Assembly (NCBI GenBank): GCA_029572965.1
Contig: JAKPQD010000018.1
Location: forward strand, 44,625 to 108,624
DNA: 64,000 nucleotides
Reading direction: 5' to 3'
Source of the DNA: Bacteroidota bacterium
Lineage (GTDB): Bacteria > Bacteroidota > Bacteroidia > Bacteroidales > DTGW01
A model generated the notes under the pieces. That model did no database searches and had not been told where the DNA came from. It saw only the letters and a list, made by a program, of their open reading frames with translations. A program made the translations under genes and the position numbers. Below, piece after piece: positions 20,714 to 30,327 of the stretch. Position 1 is the stretch's first letter, and every line of letters begins with the position of its first letter.

Positions 20714-21790
20714 ATGTACCGAAAACTTATTCTTGTCATTAATCCTGGTTCAACATCCACTAAGGTGGCTGTTTATCATAATAATTCCCCGCTTTTTCTG
20801 AAGAATATCAAGCATAATGCTGAACAACTGAAAGATTTTCCTTCTATGAGTGCTCAATACGAGTTTCGCAAAAACTTCATTACCCGCGAACTCGGGCATG
20901 CCGAGATTGACTTGTGTGATATTGGCATTATTATTGGCCGTGGTGGACTTATTAAGCCTATAGAATCCGGGATTTATGAAGTGAACGAATCTATGTACAA
21001 CGATTTGCTCAACAGCCCTTTCGGACAGCATGCCAGTAACCTTGGAGGATTGATTGCTTATGATATGGCTAAAGCATTAAAAGGGGTAAGGGCCATTATT
21101 GCCGACCCGGTGGTGGTGGATGAATTGAGCGATGTAGCCCGTGTTGCTGGGCATCCGGAGTTTAAGCGTTATCCTATCTTTCATGCACTAAACCAAAAGG
21201 CCATTGCCCGCAATTACGCTAACTCGCATGACCAGAAATATGAAGAACTGCATTTGATTGTAGCTCACTTAGGTGGTGGTATTTCTGTCGGGGCACACGA
21301 AAAGGGCAGGGTAGTGGACGTTAACAATGCGTTGGATGGTGAAGGGCCAATGTCGGTTGAACGTAGCGGAACTATACCTGCCGGACAACTTGTGAAAATA
21401 TGCTTCTCTGGCAAGTACGACCAGCAAACTATCGAAAAAATGATTGTTGGACAAGGAGGCCTCGTGGCATACCTTGGTACCAATGATGGTTACGAGATTG
21501 AGCTTATGGCTCGCGAAGGTAATGAAAAAGCTAAAACCTTGCAAAATGCCTTGAGTTACCAGGTGGGAAAAGCTATTGGCGAAATGGCCGCTGTGCTCAA
21601 AGGCAATGTAGATGCCATATTGCTTACAGGGGGAATGGCCAACAATAGCATGATTACTGACTATATAAAATCAATGGTGAAATTTATAGCACCGGTCATC
21701 ATTTATCCCGGTGAGGATGAAATGAAAGCTATGGCCGATAATGCGCTCAGGGTTTTGCGTGGCGAGATAACCCCTAAAAAGTATATATAG
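20714..21790 (+). CDS. buk: Butyrate kinase
   Basis: The 358-residue protein belongs to the acetokinase (ASKHA) family, with VINPGSTSTKVAVY at the phosphate-binding N-terminus, HLGGGISVGAH, GTNDGYE and ILLTGGMANN. These features and the length match butyrate kinase rather than acetate kinase (about 400 residues, present separately at 45669). It makes ATP and butyrate from butyryl phosphate. Its partner phosphate butyryltransferase is not adjacent; the best candidate is at 48217-49137. Branched-chain acyl phosphates are possible alternative substrates. Confidence 0.92.
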   Translation: MYRKLILVINPGSTSTKVAVYHNNSPLFLKNIKHNAEQLKDFPSMSAQYEFRKNFITRELGHAEIDLCDIGIIIGRGGLIKPIESGIYEVNESMYNDLLNSPFGQHASNLGGLIAYDMAKALKGVRAIIADPVVVDELSDVARVAGHPEFKRYPIFHALNQKAIARNYANSHDQKYEELHLIVAHLGGGISVGAHEKGRVVDVNNALDGEGPMSVERSGTIPAGQLVKICFSGKYDQQTIEKMIVGQGGLVAYLGTNDGYEIELMAREGNEKAKTLQNALSYQVGKAIGEMAAVLKGNVDAILLTGGMANNSMITDYIKSMVKFIAPVIIYPGEDEMKAMADNALRVLRGEITPKKYI

Positions 21791-21861
21791 AAAAATGCCT
21801 TTTATTTTAACTCATCTTGCGAAAGTCCTGTTTATAGAATACAAGTTGTCATTTATTGTTT

Positions 21862-22250
21862 AAAATCATTGAATAGCAATAAATACAAAGTCTCATGCAA
21901 CTTTTTTATCGAAAAAAGTTGCTCAAAAACTCTTATCGCCTTAACTCTTTCACCCTCGAAGCCTCTTAATGTTGCAATATGCAAACAACTGGAGCATTAG
22001 GCTTCTCGGCCGAAATTAAACAAAAGGCGATGAAAAGGAATTTTTTCTTTTTAATGCTTCGCCTGTTTCATAGAAACTTCCCAGCTAATGGCCTGACGTA
22101 AATGGCGTTAAGAAAAAAGCTTTATCGACGAAGCGAGGGCAACTGTTTGAGTGAAGCGAGTTGTTGCCCGGAGCCGTCGATAAAGCTTTTTTTAGCCAAT
22201 TTACGGCAAGCCTTGAATTTTTGTAACTTTTGCTTCAAGGCAAAAGTTAG
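21862..22250 (+). repeat. Dispersed repeat family B, copy 1 (longest)
   Basis: Non-coding repeat shared with 38679-39009 and, inverted and truncated, 58586-58752. It is a chain of hairpins. First is GCAACTTTTTT/AAAAAAGTTGC (21897-21922). A large hairpin GCTTTATCGACG/CGTCGATAAAGC followed by seven T spans 22113-22193. CCTTGAA/TTCAAGG lies near the right end. It fills the gap between buk and larB and may double as the buk terminator. The open frame at 22102-22317 is an accident of this repeat. Confidence 0.85.
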
Positions 22251-22307
22251 GAATACCAGTAAATATCAAATACGTAAGCATTTTTCTTTTGTCGAACTGA
22301 CGTTATG

Positions 22308-23057
22308 TTATAACTGATTGATCAAGCTTGCCTGATAAGCAGCTCCAAACCCATTGTCAATATTTACTACCGAAATGCCGCTGGTACAACTGGTGAGCAT
22401 GCCTAAAAGGGCTGCAATACCTCCAAAAGCAGCTCCATATCCAACACTGGTAGGAACGGCAATGATAGGTTTGTCCACCAAACCGCCTACCACACTTGGC
22501 AAAGCGCCTTCCATGCCGGCAATAACTATGAGTACTTTAGCTCCCCGCAATTTGTCAACTTGGTCGTACAACCTGTGAATACCGGCTACGCCAACGTCAA
22601 ATATAGTCTCGACTTTGTTGCCAAATATTTCAGCAGTTATTTGTGCTTCTTCTGCAATAGGAATATCGCTGGTTCCGGCAGTAACAACAGCAATATAGGA
22701 TTCGGTTTTAGTTATCTCTTTTTGTTTTATAACTAATGCTTTGGATAACGGATGATATTCAGCAGTAGGACAAATACTTAACACTTGTTCACTGGCTTCT
22801 TTTGAACATCGGGTTACCAGTATATTGCTATCGGTGGTATTGAGCATATTTGCTACAATTCCCTTGATATGTTCGGGTGTTTTCCCTGCACCAAAGATAA
22901 CTTCAGGATATCCCCTTCGTAAAGTCCGGTGATGGTCAACCTTTGCATAACCAAGTTCTGCATAAGGCAATGTTTTCAACAACTCTGAAGCCTGACTTAC
23001 TTCAATTTCTCCATTTTTAAGCTGGGAAAGTATTTTATCAATATATTCTTTGTTCAT
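22308..23057 (-). CDS. larB: Nickel-pincer cofactor biosynthesis protein LarB
   Basis: The 249-residue protein matches LarB: an N-terminal helical part (KNGEIEVSQASELLKTLPYAELGYAKVDHHR), then an AIR-carboxylase-like (PurE-like) domain with EVIFGAGKT, TAGTSDIPIAEEA, DVGVAGIHRL and GMEGALPSVVGGLV. LarB carboxylates and hydrolyses nicotinic acid adenine dinucleotide, the first step to the nickel-pincer nucleotide of lactate racemase. It is the last gene of a three-gene minus-strand run (DUF362, polyferredoxin, larB), 15 bases after the polyferredoxin gene. Confidence 0.95.
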   Translation of the reverse strand: MNKEYIDKILSQLKNGEIEVSQASELLKTLPYAELGYAKVDHHRTLRRGYPEVIFGAGKTPEHIKGIVANMLNTTDSNILVTRCSKEASEQVLSICPTAEYHPLSKALVIKQKEITKTESYIAVVTAGTSDIPIAEEAQITAEIFGNKVETIFDVGVAGIHRLYDQVDKLRGAKVLIVIAGMEGALPSVVGGLVDKPIIAVPTSVGYGAAFGGIAALLGMLTSCTSGISVVNIDNGFGAAYQASLINQL

Positions 23058-23072
23058 AAAATAGTTTAAAAT

Positions 23073-24626
23073 TTAAAAAGGAAATTCTTCCATGTTTGAC
23101 TCTTCCTGCTTTTCTTCTTTAGGCTTCTTGGCTGTCAAATGTAAGGTATTTCCTTCAATATAAATGGCTTTGTTAGGCTTTGCCGGACAGGCAAATTCAC
23201 ATGCCCCGCAACCAATGCAAATGTCTTTATTGGTCTCAGGGATAGTTATCATGCCTTTGTAAGGAACCATAAACACAGCTTTGGTAGGGCAGTGTTCTGA
23301 ACATGCCCCACAGGCAGTTTCTTCAAGATATACTATACAATTTTCTTTTATAAATTGGACTATTCCCATTTGCACAGTAACTTTTTTCTTGCTGTCAATG
23401 GGTTTTATGGCCCCAGTCGGACAAACCTGGCTACATTGGGTACATTCAAAGTTGCAAAAACTTTTTTCGAAGTCCAGATAAGGCATCATCATTCCTTCTA
23501 ATCCATATTGCAGAAAAGACGGTTTCAGCACGCTGGAAGGGCACTGGCTTACACAAAGATGACAAGCGGTACAGTGCGCCAAAAAATGCTTATGCGATTC
23601 TGAACCGGGAGGTGAAACGGTATGTTTCTTTTTTACTTCAATGGTGTTTTTCTTTCCTGTTTCATGTTGCGAAAAGGCATATTTATTGGCAAAAACTAAT
23701 CCCAATCCTGTGGCTGCAAGGGTTTTGAATGCAGAACGTTTAGCTTCATCAGTTGAAGTTTCTTTTTCAACCTTTACTGGACTTAACTTGCTGTAACTAA
23801 TTGCTTTTTCGGTACATACGTTAATACAATTGTAACAACCAATGCATCTTTCAAAGTCTAACTCTTTGTGCTTAATATCGATACATTCTGCTTTACAATT
23901 AGCGCTGCATTTGCCGCATTGGGTGCATTTAGTGTTTTCAATTTTAAGTTGAAAAAATGAAAACTTGGAAAGTAAACCTAAGGTTGTTCCTACCGGGCAA
24001 ACGCTGTTGCAATAAAGCCTTCCGTGAAAGAATACCAGCAAAACCAATGATATAAGAAGAACCGAAGCATAAATAATGGCAGTAACAGAAATGCTGCCCA
24101 TAATAACCGGGTCAACGCTATAAATATCAAAGTGGGCAAGGATGTTGCTTATCAGGTTGTTTAAACCATAAGTAATTGGCCTGAAAAAGGCCGAAATGAT
24201 TTTGCCAAAGTTGCTATACGGGTCAAGCAGCGCTAACGTTATTGAACTGCTTAGAAAAAGAGGAACAATGGTAAGGGCAAGAATGATATACCTGGTTTTT
24301 TTATAAGGTAAGGTAAACCTGAAAATCTTTCTTTTCCTAAATGGCTTGCTCAACCTGTTCATGATATCTTGCAAAGTACCCATAGGGCAGATGCTTGAGC
24401 AATAAAAACGTCCAAACAACAACGTCAGCAGGATAATGATAATAAAAGCAAAGCTGGCCATGCTCACTACCGAAAAATTCAGTATTGAAGGTACCAATTG
24501 CATTTTTAACACCGGCCCCTGGATGAATAACGGCAACAACAAAGCCGGAAGTCCGACAAAAGAAATGAAAGCAACGGCAAATATTATTACCGAAGTGACA
24601 ATACGAATTGTACGTAAATACTGCAT
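23073..24626 (-). CDS. NapH/NapG-like membrane polyferredoxin
   Basis: This 517-residue protein starts with a NapH-type part: membrane segments, with CSSICPMGT and CNSVCPVGT cysteine motifs on cytoplasmic loops, then two 4Fe-4S motifs (CTQCGKCSANC and CIGCYNCINVC). A Tat-like or membrane segment (KRSAFKTLAATGLGLVFAN) follows. After it comes a NapG-like ferredoxin part with four further cysteine groups: CTACHLCVSQC, CTQCSQVC, CGACSEHC and CIGCGACEFAC. It looks like a fusion that would pass electrons across or along the membrane. Fifteen bases separate it from larB and 13 from the DUF362 gene, so the three genes probably form an operon. The electron donor and acceptor are unknown. Confidence 0.85.
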   Translation of the reverse strand: MQYLRTIRIVTSVIIFAVAFISFVGLPALLLPLFIQGPVLKMQLVPSILNFSVVSMASFAFIIIILLTLLFGRFYCSSICPMGTLQDIMNRLSKPFRKRKIFRFTLPYKKTRYIILALTIVPLFLSSSITLALLDPYSNFGKIISAFFRPITYGLNNLISNILAHFDIYSVDPVIMGSISVTAIIYASVLLISLVLLVFFHGRLYCNSVCPVGTTLGLLSKFSFFQLKIENTKCTQCGKCSANCKAECIDIKHKELDFERCIGCYNCINVCTEKAISYSKLSPVKVEKETSTDEAKRSAFKTLAATGLGLVFANKYAFSQHETGKKNTIEVKKKHTVSPPGSESHKHFLAHCTACHLCVSQCPSSVLKPSFLQYGLEGMMMPYLDFEKSFCNFECTQCSQVCPTGAIKPIDSKKKVTVQMGIVQFIKENCIVYLEETACGACSEHCPTKAVFMVPYKGMITIPETNKDICIGCGACEFACPAKPNKAIYIEGNTLHLTAKKPKEEKQEESNMEEFPF

Positions 24627-24639
24627 TATAGAATATTAA

Positions 24640-25566
24640 TTAAACCGTTAGCCTGGCAATATTAAGTTTGTCAAGGTTCATGTTGCCAACACCCATTTCG
24701 TGGGCAATACGGATATGGTCAATATCGCGAGGCTCTAAACCAAACAACTTGGTAGCAGCAGCATCGGCAGCAACAATATCTGTAGATACAATCAACGATT
24801 TCATCAATTTAACGTCTGAAACCGATACACCCTTGGGCCCATTTTTCATCATCACGCGGTAAGCATCAACAATGTTCAGAGTAGGCTTACGATAGGTTGC
24901 AAAGTCGGCAATACATTGGTGCAGGTCGTTTCGGTGCCAGTATCCTCTGTCCCAGATAATACCCATCAGGTTTTTCATACTTATGGTAACAGTTGAACCC
25001 TGGTGGCTTTTGAGTACCGGAACATTGATAACCACATCGGCATCCAGTATTTGCTTGTGTTCTTTGGCTTCTTTCAGTTTTATTCCTTTAGGGACAGAAA
25101 CCGGTTTGTAATCCGCTTCATTATTACCGGAAACCAAAACTCCGCCAGCTTCTTCTACGGCCTTTTTTATACCTGAGTTTTCGTAACACTTTTTGGGGTT
25201 ATCGCAGGTGAAGTCAAATACAATCACTTCTTTTGCCCCGGCTTTATATACATGCTCTATGATTCTTTTTACTAAGGCAGGGTTTGTCGTTGCAGCAAAT
25301 TCAGGGCTTTTGTCCCAACCAATGTTAGGTTTTACAACTACTTTTTGCCCTTTTTTAACAAATTTCTGCATTCCGCCTAATGCTTCAAGTGCTTTGTCAA
25401 GCATTACTTCAGGTTCACCGCCTCTTACAGCAACCAAATCATAAGATCCGGCTTTTGATGAGCTACTTTCTGATGCAAATAAATCGGGGGTTGTGCCAAG
25501 ACTTAACCCGGCACCGGCCAACAAAGTTGCTCCCAAACTTTTGCCAATAAATTCGCGTCTTTTCAT
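24640..25566 (-). CDS. DUF362 protein with Tat signal
   Basis: The 308-residue protein begins with a twin-arginine signal (MKRREFIGKSLGATLLAGAG) followed by the DUF362 domain: GGMQKFVKKGQKVVVKPNIGW, VIVFDFTCDNP, INVPVLKSHQGSTVTISMKNLMG. DUF362 proteins are often next to ferredoxins and are thought to handle an Fe-S or cofactor-bound substrate, but no reaction is established. It is the first gene of the minus-strand run DUF362, polyferredoxin, larB, and is divergent from larC with a 182-base gap. Confidence 0.85.
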   Translation of the reverse strand: MKRREFIGKSLGATLLAGAGLSLGTTPDLFASESSSSKAGSYDLVAVRGGEPEVMLDKALEALGGMQKFVKKGQKVVVKPNIGWDKSPEFAATTNPALVKRIIEHVYKAGAKEVIVFDFTCDNPKKCYENSGIKKAVEEAGGVLVSGNNEADYKPVSVPKGIKLKEAKEHKQILDADVVINVPVLKSHQGSTVTISMKNLMGIIWDRGYWHRNDLHQCIADFATYRKPTLNIVDAYRVMMKNGPKGVSVSDVKLMKSLIVSTDIVAADAAATKLFGLEPRDIDHIRIAHEMGVGNMNLDKLNIARLTV

Positions 25567-25748
25567 AGTAATGGTATTTAATTGTTCTTTCTTAAAATTA
25601 GGCCATTTTTTCGAATAGACAAAACTAAATCCATTTGATGGAATTGTTTCTTAAAAGACGCTCTTTCTTTGTTAATTTGCTGTTAAGGAATGTTAAGTGA
25701 TATTTATTTTAAAGTATATATTTAGTTACCTTCGTAAAAAATTAGTTT

Positions 25749-26978
25749 ATGGTTTTATATTACGATTGTTTTGCAGGAATTAGCGGGGATATGAACCTTG
25801 CAGCCATGATCGACCTTGGGGTTGACGCTGATGTATTGATTTCGGAATTGAAGAAATTGAAACTCAGTGGTTACCAGATTAAGGTGTCAAAGTCAATGCG
25901 TAATGGTATTTCTGGCACTTTGGTGGATGTATTGCTTGAATCATCGCCCAAACCTGCTTTTCAGTTAAATATTCCGCTGTCTGCAACAAAAGGCGCGAGC
26001 CAACATAAGCACAAACAGGTTCACAGAAGTTATAAGGATATCAGAAAATTGATAGAAGATTCGAGCTTGAATGACAATATTAAAAAGATAAGCCTGGGTA
26101 TTTTTCATCGTGTGGCTGTGGCCGAAGCTAAAGTACACAACTGCGAGGTGGATAATGTCCATTTTCATGAGGTTGGAGCAGTCGATTCTATTGTGGACAT
26201 TGTGGGTGCTGCTATTTGTGTAGATATTTTAAAGCCTTCAAAAATTTTGGCTTCTGCTGCTATTCAGCTTGGTAGTGGCATGGTCAAATGTGAGCATGGC
26301 GTTTTTCCGGTCCCGGCACCTGCAACTATAGAAATATTGAAAGGTTTGCCAGTTAAAACTGGCGGGATGCCTTTTGAATCAACTACTCCGACTGGCGCTG
26401 CTATATTGGCCGAGCTGGTGGAAGAGTTTACAGACCTAACTAATTTTTCTATTTCGAAAATAGCCTATGGCCTGGGGCACAAAGAAGATGCCAAACCCAA
26501 TGTGCTGCGGGTTATTGCTGCTGAAACAGAAGCAAAAGACTTTCCAACCGAACAAGCCATGATGCTCGAATGCAATATTGACGATATGTCTTCGGAAGTG
26601 TTTGATTTTGTTTTTGAAAAACTTTATGCTGCCGGGGCCCAGGAGGTGTTTGTTACGCCTGTAAACATGAAAAAAAACAGGCCGGCTTTTGTGTTATCGG
26701 TACTTAGCCCGGTGAGTTTAGAAAATACCTTGATTAATATTGTATTAGAAAATACCACAACGCTGGGAGTCCGCACTTACCCGGTTACCAAGCATATCTT
26801 GCAAAGGGAAATACTCACTTTTTCAACCTCTTTGGGAAAAGTCAGGGTAAAGAAGTCTTTCTGGAACAACATTGTAAAATTTAAGCCCGAATACGAGGAT
26901 TGCAAGCTCATTGCCATACAAAAAAAATTACCCCTTTTGGAGGTAATTCGTATTATACAAACTGAACTGAAAGAATAG
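25749..26978 (+). CDS. larC: Nickel-pincer cofactor biosynthesis protein LarC (nickel insertion)
   Basis: The 409-residue protein has the LarC pattern: LYYDCFAGISGDMNLAAMIDLG at the N-terminus, HFHEVGAVDSIVDIVGAA, ESTTPTGAAILAEL, MLECNIDDMSSE and FVTPVNMKKNRPAFVLSVL. LarC is a CTP-dependent cyclometallase that inserts nickel into the pincer nucleotide. In Lactobacillus plantarum it is split into LarC1/LarC2 by frameshifting; here one uninterrupted frame covers both. A Bacteroidota -7-like TACCTTCG lies at 25727-25734. Its stop is one base from the stop of the convergent chemoreceptor gene. LarA and LarE are not in the window. Confidence 0.95.
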   Translation: MVLYYDCFAGISGDMNLAAMIDLGVDADVLISELKKLKLSGYQIKVSKSMRNGISGTLVDVLLESSPKPAFQLNIPLSATKGASQHKHKQVHRSYKDIRKLIEDSSLNDNIKKISLGIFHRVAVAEAKVHNCEVDNVHFHEVGAVDSIVDIVGAAICVDILKPSKILASAAIQLGSGMVKCEHGVFPVPAPATIEILKGLPVKTGGMPFESTTPTGAAILAELVEEFTDLTNFSISKIAYGLGHKEDAKPNVLRVIAAETEAKDFPTEQAMMLECNIDDMSSEVFDFVFEKLYAAGAQEVFVTPVNMKKNRPAFVLSVLSPVSLENTLINIVLENTTTLGVRTYPVTKHILQREILTFSTSLGKVRVKKSFWNNIVKFKPEYEDCKLIAIQKKLPLLEVIRIIQTELKE

Positions 26979-26979
26979 G

Positions 26980-28440
26980 CTACTTTTCTTCTATCTGAAA
27001 ATAAGATACTATCTCGTTCAACTTATTGGCCTGTTGTGAAAGGGCTGAAGCCTGGTCTTCAATATTTTCAGAATTGCTTGAGTTCTTTTGTGTAATAACA
27101 TTGAGTTGTTGTAAGGCATTGTTTACCTGGTCGGCACCCGAATTTTGCTCGTTAGTAGCTGAAGATATTTCCTGTACCAGTTGGACCGTCTTCATAATTT
27201 CGGGTTCAAGCATTTTTACACTCGAAACAGATTTTTCGGTCTGCGCAACGCAAACAGAAGATAGCTTATGAATTTCATCAGCTGCGGCACGGCTCCTTTC
27301 TGCCAGTTTTTTCACTTCAGCAGCTACCACCGAAAAGCCTTTACCAGCCTCACCTGCACGTGCCGCTTCTACAGCAGCGTTTAGGGCTAACAAATTAGTT
27401 TGGAATGCAATATCATTGATGATAGAAATCTTTTGGGCTATTTCTTTAATAAATTTCAAGCTTTCCTGCGAGTAAGCGCCTACCACGTCCATTTCTTTGG
27501 CTGCCTGCTTTGAAATGTTCTCGGTAGTCATGGCATTGCTTGAATTGAGGTGGATATTGGAAACCATTTCTTCCATCGATGATGCCACCTGTTCAGCAAT
27601 AGAAGCCAGGTTGTTGGCATCTTCAGACATACTTTGGGCACTGCTGTTTAGCTCTACGCTCGAACTGCGCAACCTTTCAATTTCACCAATAATTTCCTGG
27701 ATGATGGTTTTAAACTGCAAGGTCAGCTCATTGACCGATTGGGCAATTTGCCCCAGTTCATCTTGGGTGTTTAATTCAATCTTTTTAGACAAATCGCCAT
27801 TTTTAATAATGGTCAGAGAATGAAGTATTGTCTTTATCCTGATGGTTATATAACGATGAAACAATATCATGATCAGTATAGAAAGAATGGCCACTGTGAT
27901 TAACGAACCAAACAAGAATATCAAAATCAGGCTATTTTTTGATTTGTTCATCGCTGCGGTATCTGTGGCTATAAAAAGGTAGCCCAAATATTTGCCATCC
28001 TCAAAGTATAATGGCGAAATGCATATCACTTCATTCCCATTATTGGCTTCAGCATAATATGGCTCTTTTATAGGTGCTTTGAAAACATCATAAGGGCTAA
28101 GAAATTTTACTTCATCTACTTTTTTGTCCAAAATAGTGCTGTCGTTTGAATAATAAATCTTTTGATTGACCCCGATAACCAATGAGTATATTACCGAATC
28201 ACCAACTAAGCTGGATATCGTTTTCAGGTCCATGGCGGCATCATACTTAAGTTTCCCTGAAGACATCAATAGGGCAGGGGCTGCCAATTGTTTATAAAAA
28301 CGTTTGTTGGTATCAGAGCTAAACTTTGAAATATAAAAAGCTCCCGAAGAAAGTAATACTAATATGACGGTTGCAATGATTAGTAATCCAATCTTGAGGC
28401 TAAGTTTTTCCCTGACTTTATTATTTATAGAGGAATTCAT
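26980..28440 (-). CDS. Methyl-accepting chemotaxis protein
   Basis: The 486-residue protein has membrane segments near residues 18-38 and 170-195, flanking a periplasmic sensor of about 130 residues (Cache-like by size). A HAMP domain and a coiled-coil signalling domain follow, with the MCP tip [20 protein letters not shown] and [19 protein letters not shown]. It would signal ligand to CheA/CheW; no che gene is in the window. No C-terminal receptor pentapeptide is seen. It lies 28 bases downstream of a solute-binding lipoprotein on the same strand, so it may be co-transcribed with it. Confidence 0.92.
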   Translation of the reverse strand: MNSSINNKVREKLSLKIGLLIIATVILVLLSSGAFYISKFSSDTNKRFYKQLAAPALLMSSGKLKYDAAMDLKTISSLVGDSVIYSLVIGVNQKIYYSNDSTILDKKVDEVKFLSPYDVFKAPIKEPYYAEANNGNEVICISPLYFEDGKYLGYLFIATDTAAMNKSKNSLILIFLFGSLITVAILSILIMILFHRYITIRIKTILHSLTIIKNGDLSKKIELNTQDELGQIAQSVNELTLQFKTIIQEIIGEIERLRSSSVELNSSAQSMSEDANNLASIAEQVASSMEEMVSNIHLNSSNAMTTENISKQAAKEMDVVGAYSQESLKFIKEIAQKISIINDIAFQTNLLALNAAVEAARAGEAGKGFSVVAAEVKKLAERSRAAADEIHKLSSVCVAQTEKSVSSVKMLEPEIMKTVQLVQEISSATNEQNSGADQVNNALQQLNVITQKNSSNSENIEDQASALSQQANKLNEIVSYFQIEEK

Positions 28441-28468
28441 AGTGATGTATTTTATTAGTTGGTGTGTG

Positions 28469-29848
28469 TTACTTAATTTGTCTCATAGTTCTTTGATAAG
28501 CTTCATCAGCTTTGATTTTTCCGGACAAAAGCTCATTTAATCCATAATCAATAGATGCTGTTGTATTATTGTTTAGAAATAACTTAGGCAAACTGACTTC
28601 TGCCTGGTTGTTACCATATTTTTTTTGGATGTGCTGAAAAAACTTTTCATACTTGTTTTGTCCAAAATCGGTATATGAAATAGAGGTTCGCATCCCGGTA
28701 GGGCAACTCGAATATTTCACCCATTTGTCGGCAATTTCGGTACTGGCCATATATTTCATAAAACGCTTGCCGGCTTCAGGATTTTTAGAATTTTTAGCAA
28801 CCACAAATATTACCTGGTAAAAACCTGAATAAAAAGGCGATCTTTTGCCGGCAAAAGATGGTATTTCGCATGGACGTAATTGTTTTGTCCCTTCTGGATT
28901 AGACTTAAGCCATAACAATATCATCCAGGTCGGGTTCATGGTAAACAGGCACTGTTTATCATATAATATGCGTTGGGCTTCATCATAAGTATATCCCGAA
29001 TAATCCATGTATTGCTTTGTCGGGTTATATTTCGAAAGCTTTTCAAATTCTGCATAAGCTTTTTTTAAAGCTGCTATACCTTTTTCTCTCGATTCGTATT
29101 TGTCTCCTTCATAAATAGAGGTGGCCAGCTGGGTAAATAATATATCATTAACTGTTTTGTATTGTTGAGAAAGAAAACTGATTTTATCGCTATGGGTTTT
29201 GTTATAATTGTCAACAGCCTGGGCATAAGCTATAAAATCGTCAAATGTCATGTCGAGGTCTTTGACTTTTATCCCAAGCTTATTTTCGACATATTCACTG
29301 ACAAACAAAATATTGGTAATACCTTCAAGGACAATGCCCGGCATAATATTGCCATACCTTGCCTTGAGGTTCATTGTTTCAATCAAACCATCCTTATGGG
29401 CATGCTTAAACCAAGGTTCATTGGAAAAATCCACAAGGTATTTTTCGCCCCAATTGGGGTCATTGAGCTGTTGTCCAATCTTTTTATATCGTTCCTGGTC
29501 ACAAAACAACACTTCAAATGGCCAGGAATTTTTCCTTACCATCTGTTCTATGGTATCGCACTCTACAAAATATAACTCTGATTCTTCTTTGTATTTCAAA
29601 AATTGTTGTGGAAACAACAATTCAATGCTCAAATCCTGGTTAAGCAAAGAAAATTCTCGCACCATTTCCCTCACCAGTAGTTCTTTTTTCCCTTCTCCAT
29701 ACCAGTGCCCCATGATACGGACTTGTTTTTGCAAGTTGTTGGAAATAGAGTTAGTATTGGCTTGCAAACTTTTCTCCTCAAGGGTATTTTTCTTTGAACA
29801 CCCCAAAGCCACCAGCACTATAAGCAATATACTAAACTTGTTTGTCAT
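28469..29848 (-). CDS. Solute-binding lipoprotein (extracellular family 1, sugar type)
   Basis: The 459-residue protein has a lipoprotein signal ([13 protein letters not shown], with Cys as the predicted lipidation site), then a family 1 solute-binding fold: [53 protein letters not shown]. Family members deliver sugars to ABC importers. No permease or ATPase gene is adjacent; instead the next gene is a chemoreceptor. This suggests a role in sensing or a partner encoded elsewhere. The ligand is unknown. Confidence 0.85.
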   Translation of the reverse strand: MTNKFSILLIVLVALGCSKKNTLEEKSLQANTNSISNNLQKQVRIMGHWYGEGKKELLVREMVREFSLLNQDLSIELLFPQQFLKYKEESELYFVECDTIEQMVRKNSWPFEVLFCDQERYKKIGQQLNDPNWGEKYLVDFSNEPWFKHAHKDGLIETMNLKARYGNIMPGIVLEGITNILFVSEYVENKLGIKVKDLDMTFDDFIAYAQAVDNYNKTHSDKISFLSQQYKTVNDILFTQLATSIYEGDKYESREKGIAALKKAYAEFEKLSKYNPTKQYMDYSGYTYDEAQRILYDKQCLFTMNPTWMILLWLKSNPEGTKQLRPCEIPSFAGKRSPFYSGFYQVIFVVAKNSKNPEAGKRFMKYMASTEIADKWVKYSSCPTGMRTSISYTDFGQNKYEKFFQHIQKKYGNNQAEVSLPKLFLNNNTTASIDYGLNELLSGKIKADEAYQRTMRQIK

Positions 29849-30042
29849 TGGTCCAAATTTTTCTCCAATGATAGTATAATTTGTGTTATAAATATAATCA
29901 ATTTATTGCACAATTACACTAAGTTCTTGCAGATATGTTTGAAAAACAATGGTATAAACGTATGTTGTATAATACTTTCTGTACTTAAATTATTTTTAGA
30001 GAAATATTTATTTACCCTGTTGTCCGGTAAAATAAATACTTG

Positions 30043-30230
30043 TAATATCGTTGATTAGAAACAGGTCGCCCCGCTGGGGCTTAATTTTAACGATGTTTAA
30101 TTTTACTACAAACAAAACGTCGCTACGCGACTAAATAATAGCAGCGTAGCTGCGAACTGTTTGTAGGATAACCCAATACACCAATTGTTTCTGAGCCGCA
30201 TAGCGGCGAGCTGTTTGTACCGGACAACAA
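30043..30230 (+). repeat. Dispersed repeat family A, copy 2
   Basis: About 188 bases nearly the same as 56569-56755, in the gap before clpC. It contains small palindromes (CGCCCCGCTGGGGC, TCGCTACGCGA, GCAGCGTAGCTGCG, GCCGCATAGCGGC). An 11-base inverted pair GTTGTCCGGTA / TACCGGACAAC brackets it (30019-30029 and 30218-30228). Not coding. The remainder of the 29849-30327 gap holds only the inverted repeat at 30282. Confidence 0.8.
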
Positions 30231-30281
30231 TGATTTATTTATAAAAAGATTAACCATTTTTGAAAATGGGCCAAAACAGTT

Positions 30282-30318
30282 GAAAACCTTTCAGGTTTTT
30301 GAAACCTGGAAGGTTTTC
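30282..30318. repeat. Inverted repeat downstream of clpC
   Basis: A 17-bp stem (GAAAACCTTTCAGGTTT with its complement, one mismatch) and a 3-base loop. It lies ten bases past the clpC stop and could end clpC transcription, but no clear T run follows on the minus strand. Confidence 0.65.
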
Positions 30319-30327
30319 AAACAATTT

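Noticed and set aside
22102..22317. 71-codon frame between buk and larB
   Set aside because: It lies within repeat B and runs through its large hairpin; no protein-like character.
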